Below, piece after piece: positions 43,816 through 52,810 of a stretch of 64,000 nt of DNA; position 1 is the stretch's first letter; each line of letters starts with the position of its first letter. The stretch comes from JAPHTQ01 sp050302275. GTDB taxonomy: Bacteria > Pseudomonadota > Gammaproteobacteria > Thiohalomonadales > Thiohalomonadaceae. A program made the position numbers and the translations under genes. The notes below the pieces were generated by a model. It had not been told where the DNA came from and searched no databases. It saw only the letters and a list, made by a program, of their open reading frames with translations. The DNA lies in contig JBNLAT010000009.1 in the NCBI GenBank assembly GCA_050302275.1, positions 1 to 64,000 on the forward strand, given 5' to 3'.

Positions 43816-45199
43816 CATTGCCTCCTTGCCACTCATCACGTTTTTGCGACAGCGGCGAGCGATGCGGTTTAATCTCATGCTCGGCATGGTGTTGCAGCAT
43901 CAGGTTGGCCAGGTCATACAGCGCCTGGCGGGTGCCGCGATAACCGATCCAGGTGCGCTGATAACCACCGACCAGATCGTATTGCGGGAATCCGGCGCGC
44001 TGTAGCGGCAGATGCAAGCGTGCTGCAACAGCGGCGCAGTGAGAGTTACCGATCAACATCTCGGCCTGATTCTCACGAGCCTGTTTTTCCAGCTCTTCCA
44101 GATCGCCGATCTTCACCTCTGCCAGCGGTAGCGGTTCCAGTGCGGGACCACGGGTACTGGTCACGGCCCCGACCACTTCCATACCGATTCCCTGAACCAG
44201 TTTGGTCCAGGCCAACAATTCATCCGGTTCTCCGGCGAGTCCGACGCGGCGCAGACCGAGCATAAAGTGACAGTCGAGCATCGCATCCTGTAACTGGGAG
44301 CGGTGACGGTTCAGCTTTGCCGGAACGGGACGCTCGGCCAGTTTGCTCAGGGCGTAGATAAATTCATCCACCGCCTCAAGTCCCAGCAGCGAGTCAAAAC
44401 AGTGGACCGGCACTCCGGTTTTCTCCTGCAGCATCTCTGCGGCTTTATAGACGGAAGGGCCAATGGCCAGCGTGGCAATGGAATCCCCCATCAATGCGAT
44501 TTCACTTAGCGGTGTGCCGCCGATGGTCAGCGGATTGCTGTCGCTATCGGTGAGATGGCCATCGAGGGAATCGGAAATATCGGGCAGCAGCAGCGGACGC
44601 AGTTCGAACGCTTCGAGTAACTCTTTAAGGGCTTCCAGATCGCCCGGCGTCAGTGCCGAACTGGCCAGCACATTAACCTGGCGCTGGCGGCGACCCGTTA
44701 CGGTGCCCGCCTCTTCCGCGCTCGGCACCAGCACCTTGACCATCGACTCCACTGCGGCGGCAAAACCACCCTCCAGGCTGGAGACATAATCGGGAGCATT
44801 CACCGGCACCACGGCGGTTTTTTCAAACTGGGGATACTTGGCACGAAACTCTTTAATCGCACGCAGGATGTCGGTGCCCTGGGTTTCGGAAAGTCCGGTG
44901 GTGACCAGGCCGATCACTTCCGGAGAGTTCTTTTCACAAATGGTTTTCAAACCTTCGATGATATTTTCATCGGCCCCCATCACCGTACTCACCTGCTCCA
45001 TCGCGGTGGTCTGCAACGGGATCGGCTCACGGAAGTGACGTACAAACATCACCTTGGCGAAGGCGGTGCAGCCCTGCGAACCGTGCATCATCGGGATGGC
45101 ACGGTTGAGGCCTAGGATCGCCAGCGATGCACCGAGCGGCTGGGAAGTTTTCAACGGACTAACGCTGAGCGCCTTTTTACGTTTGATAATCTCAGCCAT
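43778..45199 (-). CDS. nifN: NifN, FeMo-cofactor scaffold subunit
   Basis: 473 aa from ATG 45199, which overlaps the nifE stop in ATGGCTGA; a longer frame upstream is nifE shadow. Family features are LGASLAILGLNRAIPMMHGSQGCTAF near the N-terminus, HFREPIPLQTTAMEQ, GLVTTGLSETQG and VPVNAPDYVSSLEGGFA. NifN forms the alpha2-beta2-like NifEN scaffold with NifE, on which the NifB product matures before transfer to NifDK. Length and motifs are normal. Confidence 0.96.
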   Translation of the reverse strand: MAEIIKRKKALSVSPLKTSQPLGASLAILGLNRAIPMMHGSQGCTAFAKVMFVRHFREPIPLQTTAMEQVSTVMGADENIIEGLKTICEKNSPEVIGLVTTGLSETQGTDILRAIKEFRAKYPQFEKTAVVPVNAPDYVSSLEGGFAAAVESMVKVLVPSAEEAGTVTGRRQRQVNVLASSALTPGDLEALKELLEAFELRPLLLPDISDSLDGHLTDSDSNPLTIGGTPLSEIALMGDSIATLAIGPSVYKAAEMLQEKTGVPVHCFDSLLGLEAVDEFIYALSKLAERPVPAKLNRHRSQLQDAMLDCHFMLGLRRVGLAGEPDELLAWTKLVQGIGMEVVGAVTSTRGPALEPLPLAEVKIGDLEELEKQARENQAEMLIGNSHCAAVAARLHLPLQRAGFPQYDLVGGYQRTWIGYRGTRQALYDLANLMLQHHAEHEIKPHRSPLSQKRDEWQGGNDGNTAPVEATTH

Positions 45200-46577
45200 G
45201 ACTGTTCTCCCACGGCGCCGGGCGGCGTAGTGCCTCCCAGATCGGGTTCTCAATGGCCTGCGCCAGCTGCCGCGCCAGTTCCAGCATGCCGTCGTAACCG
45301 GCGTAGCCGAATTCACGCTCCTGGTTAATATCAAGGAATGGAATGCGCGCCTTGAGCGCGGTGTACATATTGCGGCCACCGGCGATCAGCAGGTCGGCCT
45401 TGTAGTGATAAACCGTGTCGAGCAACGCACGCGGGCTGCCGTCGTCGAGCATCAACGCCTCTTCGCCCATCAGTTCGCGGATACGCGCCTTGTCTTCCTC
45501 GGTGGATTTCTTGGTGCCGGTGGCAACCACCTCCATGCCGAGATCCTGCAGCGCCGAGATCACCGACCAGGATTTCACCCCGCCGGTATAGAGCAGTGCC
45601 CGCTTGCCACGTAGACGCTCGCGCCACGGCTCCAGCAGCACGTCGATCCGTGCCTCCTGGTGTTGAATCAGTGCCTCAGTGCGGGCCGTCAGATCCGCAT
45701 CACCGAGCAGCTTGGCAAACTGGCGCAGGGCATCGGAAGTATCGCGAATACCGTAGAAGCTACCTTCGAACCAGGGGGTGCCGTACTTGTCTTCCAGCTT
45801 ACGCGCGACGTTCACCATCGCCTTGGAGCAGACCATCATGTTGGCCTTGCTGCGGTGCATGGTCTGGATCTCGCGGAAGCGTGAGTCACCGGACAGGGTG
45901 CCCAGCACACGCAGACCCAGCTCATCGAATAGCGGGGTCACGTTCCACAACTCACCGGCGATGTTGTACTCACCGACCATGGCAATGTCGTGAATGGTAA
46001 TGCCACGCTGCAGCGCTTCAGGCGGCAGCGGGTCGGGCTCGCGGGTGCCGATGACGTGCTTGACCATCGCCTCACCGGCAATGCGATTGCCGAGGTTCTT
46101 GGTGCCGTAGAAACCGGCGCCGTCGACAGGGACTACCGGTACGCCCCACTTCTCGGTCGCCGCCTTGCATACCGCATCGACGTCGTCGCCGATCAGCGCC
46201 GGAACACAGGTGTTGTAGACGAAGATCGCCGCCGGGGAATAGCTGTCGATGGCTTGCTTGATAGAGTGGAACAGGCGCTTCTCGCCGCGCCCCATGATCA
46301 CGTCCTGTTCGGTCAGGTCGGTGGTCATGCCGATTTTGTAGAGGGTCGGGCCTGAGGAACGGGTGCCGCGGTTATCCCAGGAGGAGCCGGCACAGGCGAT
46401 CGGGCCGTGGACGATGTGCGCTACATCGGCGATAGGCAGCAGCGCGATCTGCGCACCGTCGAAGGCACAGCCCCCGGCAGTAGCGCCCGGCTTGGGCTTG
46501 GCACAGCCGGACTTCGATTTCTTGTTGTGGGCGCAGGCCGGTTCATCCAGCAGGGCGGCAATATCTTTAGGCTGCAT
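45192..46577 (-). CDS. nifE: NifE, FeMo-cofactor scaffold subunit
   Basis: A 461-aa protein with CAFDGAQIALLPIADVAHIVHGPIACAGSSWDNRG, GMTTDLTEQDVIMGRGEKRL, VYNTCVPALIGDDVDAVC and VPVDGAGFYGTKNLGN, all typical of NifE. It is first gene of the nifE-nifN-nifX-accessory-ferredoxin operon. Directly upstream lie a consensus sigma-54 element and a NifA-type upstream site, so it should be expressed only under nitrogen-fixing conditions. Confidence 0.97.
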   Translation of the reverse strand: MQPKDIAALLDEPACAHNKKSKSGCAKPKPGATAGGCAFDGAQIALLPIADVAHIVHGPIACAGSSWDNRGTRSSGPTLYKIGMTTDLTEQDVIMGRGEKRLFHSIKQAIDSYSPAAIFVYNTCVPALIGDDVDAVCKAATEKWGVPVVPVDGAGFYGTKNLGNRIAGEAMVKHVIGTREPDPLPPEALQRGITIHDIAMVGEYNIAGELWNVTPLFDELGLRVLGTLSGDSRFREIQTMHRSKANMMVCSKAMVNVARKLEDKYGTPWFEGSFYGIRDTSDALRQFAKLLGDADLTARTEALIQHQEARIDVLLEPWRERLRGKRALLYTGGVKSWSVISALQDLGMEVVATGTKKSTEEDKARIRELMGEEALMLDDGSPRALLDTVYHYKADLLIAGGRNMYTALKARIPFLDINQEREFGYAGYDGMLELARQLAQAIENPIWEALRRPAPWENSHG

Positions 46578-46616
46578 AGCGACACCACTCTCGATAGATT
46601 CTGTTGCCTATCCCTC

Positions 46617-46632
46617 TGCAACCCCCGTGCCA
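46617..46632 (-). promoter_or_regulatory. Sigma-54 (-24/-12) promoter of nifE
   Basis: Read on the minus strand the site is TGGCACGGGGGTTGCA, a full match to the RpoN consensus with GG and GC ten bases apart. It lies 40 bp before the nifE start codon. Known nif promoters of this type need NifA. Confidence 0.93.
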
Positions 46633-46676
46633 CCATCTATCAGATTGATTTATATATAATTGTCATGTTTTTGTAT

Positions 46677-46692
46677 TGTCGCAATTACGACA
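46677..46692 (-). promoter_or_regulatory. NifA upstream activator sequence
   Basis: TGT-N10-ACA, here TGTCGCAATTACGACA and nearly palindromic, 44 bp upstream of the -24 element of the nifE promoter. It is closer than the usual 80-150 bp but in the right configuration. It also lies ~100 bp before the divergent amidotransferase gene. Confidence 0.85.
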
Positions 46693-46788
46693 AATCAGAC
46701 CCGGGACGACGGGATCAGACATAAACCGTGGTAGTCAGGCCGAATCTCGTTGCAGCGGCCCTTCAGCGATGGTCCAATAGTCTCTGTC

Positions 46789-47487
46789 ATGCGCATTCAC
46801 TATCTACAACATGTCCCCTTTGAGGGACTCGGCAGCATTGAAAGCTGGGCCTTGAACCATGGCCACACCCTCACCGCCACCCGCCTCTATGCCGGCGAGC
46901 AATTGCCCACTCTGGACCGTTTTGACCTGCTGGTGATCCTCGGTGGGCCAATGAGCGTACATGACGAAGCGGACTACGTCTGGCTCAAGGCGGAAAAGTG
47001 GTTTGTGCGACAGGTGGTTGAGGCGAAGAAACCCACCCTGGGGATCTGCCTCGGGGCGCAGCTGCTGGCAGAGGTGCTTGGCGCCAGCGTGACCAAAAAT
47101 CGCCACAAGGAGATTGGCTGGTTCCCCATCACCCTGACCGATGCCTTCGCCGATGTGGAACCGGGCCGCCGTCTACCGCGCCAGGCAGAGGCATTCCACT
47201 GGCACGGCGAAACCTTCTCTCTGCCCAAGGGGGCCATGCGCATCGCCTCCAGTGCCGCCTGTGAGAATCAGGGCTTCATCTACGGCGGCCACATTATCGC
47301 TCTGCAATTCCACCTGGAGATGACCCTGCTCGGGGCGGAAGAGCTAATCCTGCATAGCGGCGATGAACTGGTCCCGGGCGAATATATCCAGCAGGGCGAG
47401 GAGATGTTGCAGGACACCCAACTCTATCAACGAGCCAACCACATCATGCAAACCTACCTGGAATACCTGAGCCTGCACGTTCATTAA
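46789..47487 (+). CDS. Class I glutamine amidotransferase (GMP synthase-like)
   Basis: 232 aa from ATG 46789 (an upstream in-frame TTG would add 13 residues). Catalytic Cys lies in LGICLGAQLLAEVLG, and the His/Glu pair in ALQFHLEMT. LVILGGPMSVHDEADY completes the family pattern. It is a stand-alone amidotransferase; the acceptor is unknown. It is divergent from nifE and shares a ~210-bp control region with it, so nitrogen-dependent expression is possible though not shown. Confidence 0.88.
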   Translation: MRIHYLQHVPFEGLGSIESWALNHGHTLTATRLYAGEQLPTLDRFDLLVILGGPMSVHDEADYVWLKAEKWFVRQVVEAKKPTLGICLGAQLLAEVLGASVTKNRHKEIGWFPITLTDAFADVEPGRRLPRQAEAFHWHGETFSLPKGAMRIASSAACENQGFIYGGHIIALQFHLEMTLLGAEELILHSGDELVPGEYIQQGEEMLQDTQLYQRANHIMQTYLEYLSLHVH

Positions 47488-47631
47488 TACATTCAGGCGC
47501 ATAAACACTTGCTCCGGGGCCATTTATTACCTAATTTTTACAGATGAGTTCCGCGGTTTTCCGTCAGTTGGCGCGGTCCTCAGTCGACACCCGGCTGTTT
47601 CGGGTCAAACCTGTGCTTCTGGAGGCAATAA

Positions 47632-47922
47632 ATGAAGAAAAGCCACATCCGTCTCAATCGTCGTAAACTGCTGCAGGGACTTGCCGCGATACCCGTCGTC
47701 ACCCTGTTCGGCCATTCCGGTCGCGCCGAGGCGGAGATGCTCAGTGTCGACGATCCCATCGCCAAAAACTTCCAGTATGTGGAAAAAAGCACTGTTGCCG
47801 GACAAACCTGCTCCAACTGCAAACTCTACACCGGTGGTGCTGCCCCGACCGGTGGATGCCCGCTGTTTGGCGCCAAACAGGTGGTTGCCGAAGGCTGGTG
47901 CAAGGCATGGGTAGCCAAATAA
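47632..47922 (+). CDS. High-potential iron-sulfur protein (HiPIP)
   Basis: A 96-aa precursor. A Tat signal (LNRRKLLQGLAAIPVV) ends near residue 33, followed by the HiPIP core with four cluster cysteines in TCSNCKLY, GGCPLFG and GWCKAW. HiPIPs are periplasmic one-electron carriers, most common in purple sulfur bacteria and related sulfur oxidisers. A strong GGAGG site precedes the ATG. The PhnD-like gene begins 23 bp later on the same strand. Confidence 0.94.
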   Translation: MKKSHIRLNRRKLLQGLAAIPVVTLFGHSGRAEAEMLSVDDPIAKNFQYVEKSTVAGQTCSNCKLYTGGAAPTGGCPLFGAKQVVAEGWCKAWVAK

Positions 47923-47945
47923 AACCATAACCGACGGCCAATCTC

Positions 47946-48794
47946 ATGAATAAAAAATTCCAGTCCCTGCTGCTACTGGCGGTTTTGCTCGTCCCGACGC
48001 TGGGAATGAGTGAAGAGAGCCTGTTGATGGGGGTTTTTCCGCGCCGCAGCGCCACCCTCACCTCACAATTCTTCTCGCCCCTGGCTGAATACCTTAGTGA
48101 AAGCCTCGGAAGACCGGTCAAACTGGTAACTGCCAAAGACTTCCCCACTTTCTGGGAAGGTGTGACGAAAAAACGCTACGACATCGTGCACTACAACCAG
48201 TATCACTACATCGAATCCTCACAGGACTATCAGGTGGTTGCCTGTAATCAGGAACAGGGACGGGACGTAATCGCGGGTGCGATCTACGTTCGCAACGATA
48301 GCGGAATCGAAAATATCGAACAGTTGCGGGGCAAAAACATCATCTTTGGCGGCGGTACCGACGCAATGATGAGCTACATCGTGCCCCGCTATCTGTTACT
48401 GCAGGGAGGGCTGGGCAAGGATGATTTCACCACCACCTTTGCCACCAATCCACCCAACGCGGTACTGGCGGTCTTCTTCAAACAGGCCGATGCGGGTGGT
48501 GCCGGTGATGTGGTGATGAACCTGCCCGTTGTCACCAAGATCGCCAATAATAACGAACTGCGTTATCTTGCTGTAAGTGAACCAATTAAACACCTGCCGT
48601 GGACCATACGCAGGGATCTGCCGGAAGAACTGCGGCAGAAAATACAGAATTTAATGACGGGGTTGGGCGAAACTGAACGTGGTAAAGCCATTCTCAAGGC
48701 GGCGCACGTGAATGGCTTCAGCCCGGCAAGTGACAGCGACTATGACAGTTCGCGAAGAATCATCAGGGATGTGATGCAGGAGCGCGGAGAATAA
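47946..48794 (+). CDS. PhnD-like periplasmic substrate-binding protein
   Basis: A 282-aa protein with a cleavable signal peptide (~1-20). The family core includes LLMGVFPRRSATLTSQFFSPLAEYLSE, FWEGVTKKRYDIVHYNQYHYI, LRGKNIIFGGGTDAMMSYI and a C-terminal WTIRRDLPEELRQKIQ. It resembles phosphate/phosphonate binding proteins, but no ABC permease or ATPase is nearby. The GGDEF/EAL gene starts 8 bp after its stop. This pairing suggests it is a ligand-binding input for the c-di-GMP enzyme rather than a transporter part. Confidence 0.85.
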   Translation: MNKKFQSLLLLAVLLVPTLGMSEESLLMGVFPRRSATLTSQFFSPLAEYLSESLGRPVKLVTAKDFPTFWEGVTKKRYDIVHYNQYHYIESSQDYQVVACNQEQGRDVIAGAIYVRNDSGIENIEQLRGKNIIFGGGTDAMMSYIVPRYLLLQGGLGKDDFTTTFATNPPNAVLAVFFKQADAGGAGDVVMNLPVVTKIANNNELRYLAVSEPIKHLPWTIRRDLPEELRQKIQNLMTGLGETERGKAILKAAHVNGFSPASDSDYDSSRRIIRDVMQERGE

Positions 48795-48802
48795 CGGGAA
48801 CA

Positions 48803-50872
48803 ATGCGCGCAAGTTCCAGGCTAGGCGTTAAATTCGTAGTCCTGATCGTTGGCATTCTTTCGCTGACGCTGGTTGTTAGCGCCTCATGGTTTATGCAGCA
48901 ACAGCAGCAGCAACTACAGGCTCAGTTGCTGGAACGCGGCAGAATCATCGGCCACTTCCTCTCCCATGTCAGTATCGAGGCAATTCTGGCCTATGATTTT
49001 GTCTCCCTCGAAAGCTATGTCAAAGACGCAAATCGGCGTCAGGACATCGTGTTCGGTGTGATTCTTGATGTCAATGAAGTGCCGCTGACCAGTTACATCA
49101 ATAACGATAATCCGCAGGTACGCTCACTTGCCGGCGGCAACGGATTCACTGATGTGCGTGACCTGCTGCAGGCAGCGCTGCAATCGCATTCCATTACCGT
49201 CGCCCGCTTCCCGATCAAAAATCAGGACAAACTATTGGGGCATGCGATCCTTGGCATCAGCAAGGAACGTATGGAACGCGAAGTACTGGACTACTTCTAC
49301 ACCCAGCTGGTGATCTACAGCGCGATCATTCTGTTTCTCAGTACGGCCATCTATCTGGTATTCCGTTTCAACGTTCTGCATCCGATACGTCATCTGATCA
49401 GCGGTGCAAATCGCGTCGCCGATGGTCGCTATGATGAACCGGTTAAACTGGTTTCCGACGACGAAATGGGCAGCCTGACTACCGCTTTTAACAGTATGAT
49501 GAGTGAAGTCCGCAAAGACCGCGAACTCCTCAATTTTCAGGCCAATTACGATGCGCTGACCGGCCTGCCTAACCGGGTTCAGGCGATTGAAAGACTCGGC
49601 AGTGAAATCGCCCGTGCACAGCGCAGCGACCATAGCTTTAGCGTTGTTTTCATCGACCTGAATAACTTCAAATACGTTAACGACAGTATGGGACACATGG
49701 CCGGCGACAAGCTCCTCTCCGCACTGGGCCAGCGTTTTCGTTCGGTATTGCGTGAATCCGACGTATTGGCGCGCCTGGGTGGCGATGAGTTTCTGGTTAT
49801 TTTGCCCACCGCCACACGTCCAACGGAAACAAAAGAGGTTGCACAACGACTAATCACCAGCCTGACCGACGCAATTCTTATCAATGATCGCGAGGTCTTC
49901 ATACGCTGCAGCATGGGAATTGCGATCTATCCCAACGATGGTAAGAGTGCGGAAGAGCTGATGGCCAATGCCGATAACGCCATGTATCAATCCAAACTCT
50001 CCCGCACCGAAGATATCAGTTTCTTCGAGCCCGAAATGAATAAGGCGATGAAGGAGCGGCTGGAGCTGGAACACGATCTCCACCTGGCTCTGGAACGCGA
50101 ACAGTTCACCCTCTACTACCAACCCATCATCGATGCCCGCACACAGCGCCCTGTCGGTGCTGAGGCCCTGTTACGCTGGCATCACCCGGAACGCGGCCTT
50201 ATCCATCCGCTCACATTTATTCCGCTGGCCGAATCAACGGGCCGAATCGTGCATATCGGACAATGGGCACTCAACCATGCGCTACAGACCTCACGACATC
50301 TGCTGGAGCAGGGCCTTAATCCTGGCTTCACCACGGTGAATGTTTCGCGGGTACAACTGACACGGGATTTTGAAGCGCTGGTACAGCGGGCACTGGATAA
50401 CGCCAACCTGCCACCCAGCCGCTTGCGTATGGAGGTCACCGAAAGCGCGCTGATGGAACGCCACGGTGAGCTACCGGATATGCTACGTCGACTTAACGAG
50501 CTAGGCGTGAAACTGGTACTCGATGATTTCGGCACCGGCTTTTCGTCGCTCAACTATCTGAAGTATTTCCCCTTCCACACCCTGAAGATCGACAAGAGCT
50601 TCATCGACAATGTACCCGAGAGCGAGGACGATGCCTCACTGGTCCGTGGCATCATCGCTATGGCCCGTAGCCTGGGCCTGAATGTAGTGAGCGAGGGTGT
50701 GGAGCGGGAAGATCAGTACCGCTTCCTGGTCGGTTCAGGGGTCGACTCGATTCAGGGCTATCTGTTTGCTCGACCGATGTCGCTGGAAGATTTCACTAAC
50801 TACCTGCAACAGTTCAAAGATGACACGGCAATCGCCAGTGCAGCACCGACAAAGCCAAAACTCGTTCGCTAA
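48803..50872 (+). CDS. Membrane-bound GGDEF-EAL protein with HAMP domain
   Basis: 689 aa. A membrane segment (~8-30), a periplasmic sensor of ~135 residues, a second membrane segment (~168-190) and HAMP (~190-245) are followed by GGDEF (~250-415) and EAL (~430-680). The cyclase motif is intact (RLGGDEFL). An RxxD inhibitory site (RESD) lies five residues before it. The EAL motif is also intact (GAEALLRWH, and LDDFGTGFSSL later). It could make and degrade c-di-GMP. It is probably co-transcribed with the PhnD-like protein, which may be its periplasmic ligand sensor. Confidence 0.93.
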   Translation: MRASSRLGVKFVVLIVGILSLTLVVSASWFMQQQQQQLQAQLLERGRIIGHFLSHVSIEAILAYDFVSLESYVKDANRRQDIVFGVILDVNEVPLTSYINNDNPQVRSLAGGNGFTDVRDLLQAALQSHSITVARFPIKNQDKLLGHAILGISKERMEREVLDYFYTQLVIYSAIILFLSTAIYLVFRFNVLHPIRHLISGANRVADGRYDEPVKLVSDDEMGSLTTAFNSMMSEVRKDRELLNFQANYDALTGLPNRVQAIERLGSEIARAQRSDHSFSVVFIDLNNFKYVNDSMGHMAGDKLLSALGQRFRSVLRESDVLARLGGDEFLVILPTATRPTETKEVAQRLITSLTDAILINDREVFIRCSMGIAIYPNDGKSAEELMANADNAMYQSKLSRTEDISFFEPEMNKAMKERLELEHDLHLALEREQFTLYYQPIIDARTQRPVGAEALLRWHHPERGLIHPLTFIPLAESTGRIVHIGQWALNHALQTSRHLLEQGLNPGFTTVNVSRVQLTRDFEALVQRALDNANLPPSRLRMEVTESALMERHGELPDMLRRLNELGVKLVLDDFGTGFSSLNYLKYFPFHTLKIDKSFIDNVPESEDDASLVRGIIAMARSLGLNVVSEGVEREDQYRFLVGSGVDSIQGYLFARPMSLEDFTNYLQQFKDDTAIASAAPTKPKLVR

Positions 50873-50881
50873 GCGATACAC

Positions 50882-52096
50882 CTAGAAGTAAAAACGTAGA
50901 CGAACCGTCATCGCCGCGGGCAGATGGCCAAATTCCGATTGCACCCCGCCGATACCATTCATCCCTCGCCCATCAGCCAGCAATAGAGAAAACAGTAGAT
51001 CGGATTCGTTACTCACCGAATAGGTCAGGGTGAGTTGATGCAGGAGTGACGTCGCTAGCTTGCCTCGCTCATCATCGACCGCCGCCGCAAACAGACTGTA
51101 ACTACCATGCAGTAGCGGTGTAAGGTCACGATCGACCATCAGGCCGAACACCTGCCTGCCCAGTTGCTGTTGTAGTCCGGAGGTAACAAGCGGATCGAGC
51201 GCCTGCCCGGCAAGGGTGGACTCCGAACTGGCGCCGTGACTATTGTCATACCACTCGGCAGCGATCAGCGTACCGTCGGAAAACTGATAATCGATCCCTG
51301 CAATCCAGAAAAGGAACTGCTCGTCGGTCTCCTTGAGGTTGTAATGAGCCCCCTCCACTCGCCAGCCCATACCACCCCAGGCACTTTCGAACGCCGCACC
51401 GTAGACACTGTTACCCAGTACACTACCACCCAGCAGGGATAACTCGGAGAGTTCGCCGACCTGTCGGCGATAGTAGAGTCCGCCACTATTCTCCAGCGCA
51501 TCGTTATCTTTTGGCTTCAGCACATAGGCCGCGGTCAGTGAAGAAAATGCGGAGGGATACCAGTCGAAAACTGCCGCATCGATCCCGGGTTTAAAATCGG
51601 TATCGAGATCAGTGGGCGAGAAAGCGCCGAAAATATTCAACGGCTGCCAGAACCGGCCGCTACCCCAATCGATGGGTTGACGACCGAGCGCCAGCGTCAT
51701 GTTATCGAAGCGATGTTTATAGACTGCACGGTCGATTTCATAACCGATACGGGTGAGATTATTGCCGTTAACCTCATCCAGCCAGTTCTCTGCGAGATCA
51801 TCGTACCGAAACAGCGCGGTGGAATTGGCCAGTGAAGGATATCCATCGAGATGCAGTCGGCTAGTTTTTAGATGCACCGACCATTCGCTACTGTCACTGC
51901 TATCGTCCAACATCAGGCGCACGCTTTGCTGATCTGCATTCAGCACCTGATCGTTTGCATCGACATAACCGAAGTCTCCCGGCTGTGCCAGGGCGGTGGT
52001 ACCCAACATGGAAAAACGGCCAGTCAGTTCGACAGAGTATGCTGATGTGCAAAACAGCAACAGGATAGTGGCAATGGGGAAACTAGAAGGACGCAT
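50882..52096 (-). CDS. Outer-membrane beta-barrel protein linked to ABC export operon
   Basis: 404 aa from ATG 52096, which yields a clear signal peptide (FPIATILLLFCTSAYSVEL); earlier starts lie inside the ABC gene. The body alternates short strands typical of a barrel, with LALGRQPIDWGSGRFWQPLN, WRVEGAHYNLKETDEQFLFW and a terminal AAMTVRLRFYF ending in Phe, as BAM substrates do. Its start overlaps the ATPase gene by 14 bp, making it last in the lolA-like / permease / permease / ATPase operon. It may be the outer-membrane exit or acceptor for the exported substrate. Confidence 0.78.
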   Translation of the reverse strand: MRPSSFPIATILLLFCTSAYSVELTGRFSMLGTTALAQPGDFGYVDANDQVLNADQQSVRLMLDDSSDSSEWSVHLKTSRLHLDGYPSLANSTALFRYDDLAENWLDEVNGNNLTRIGYEIDRAVYKHRFDNMTLALGRQPIDWGSGRFWQPLNIFGAFSPTDLDTDFKPGIDAAVFDWYPSAFSSLTAAYVLKPKDNDALENSGGLYYRRQVGELSELSLLGGSVLGNSVYGAAFESAWGGMGWRVEGAHYNLKETDEQFLFWIAGIDYQFSDGTLIAAEWYDNSHGASSESTLAGQALDPLVTSGLQQQLGRQVFGLMVDRDLTPLLHGSYSLFAAAVDDERGKLATSLLHQLTLTYSVSNESDLLFSLLLADGRGMNGIGGVQSEFGHLPAAMTVRLRFYF

Positions 52097-52790
52097 GGGC
52101 GTGGCGTTCCACCCTTTCATCGCTATCAATGCGACCATCACGCAGGGTAATAATGCGCTCGGCCCGCTCCATTACCCGTGGATCGTGGGTCGAAAAGATA
52201 AAAGTGGTTTTCTCTTCATGGGAAAGGCGGTGCATGATATCCAGCAATGCGCCAGCATTCTCGGAATCGAGATTGGCGGTCGGTTCGTCGGCCAGCACCA
52301 GACGTGGTCCAGCTGCCAGCGCACGGGCTACCGCCACCCGTTGCTGCTGTCCCCCGGAGAGGGCGGCAGGCCTACGGTGCATCATATTCTTCAATCCAAC
52401 TAATTCCAGATAGTGTTCGGCACGCTCACGCTGCTCGTGCAGTGCACGCCCCTGCAATACCATCACCAGTTCGACATTTTCCAGTGCACTTAGCACCGGC
52501 ACCAGATTATAAGCCTGGAAGATAAAACCGAGTTGAAACAGGCGAAAATCGGAAAGCGCGGCTTCGCTCAAATTGGTCAGGTCGGTACTGTTGAGATGGA
52601 CATGGCCACTACTGGGTGAGTCGAGACCACCGATAATATTCAGCAGCGTAGTCTTACCCGAGCCTGACGGACCTACCAGAGCAGCAAACTCCCCCTCTGC
52701 CACTTCCAGATCGATACTCTGCAGAGCCTGCACCTCCACCTCTCCCTGGCGGTAGCGTTTATCGATCCCTTCCAATTTAAGAAGTGCCAT
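52083..52790 (-). CDS. LolD/MacB-type ABC transporter ATPase
   Basis: A 235-aa ATPase with Walker A GPSGSGKTT, signature LSGGQQQRVAVARAL, Walker B RLVLADEPTANLD and switch His in FIFSTHDPRVM. This subfamily works with FtsX-like permeases to extract lipoproteins or other substrates from the inner membrane. Two such permeases lie directly upstream in the operon. Confidence 0.93.
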   Translation of the reverse strand: MALLKLEGIDKRYRQGEVEVQALQSIDLEVAEGEFAALVGPSGSGKTTLLNIIGGLDSPSSGHVHLNSTDLTNLSEAALSDFRLFQLGFIFQAYNLVPVLSALENVELVMVLQGRALHEQRERAEHYLELVGLKNMMHRRPAALSGGQQQRVAVARALAAGPRLVLADEPTANLDSENAGALLDIMHRLSHEEKTTFIFSTHDPRVMERAERIITLRDGRIDSDERVERHAHASF

Positions 52791-52810
52791 ATTAGTTCTC
52801 CAGATTCATC

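Noticed and set aside
49232..49846. Open frame of 204 codons antisense to the GGDEF/EAL gene
   Set aside because: Shadow of the HAMP/GGDEF region; no family features and no start signals.
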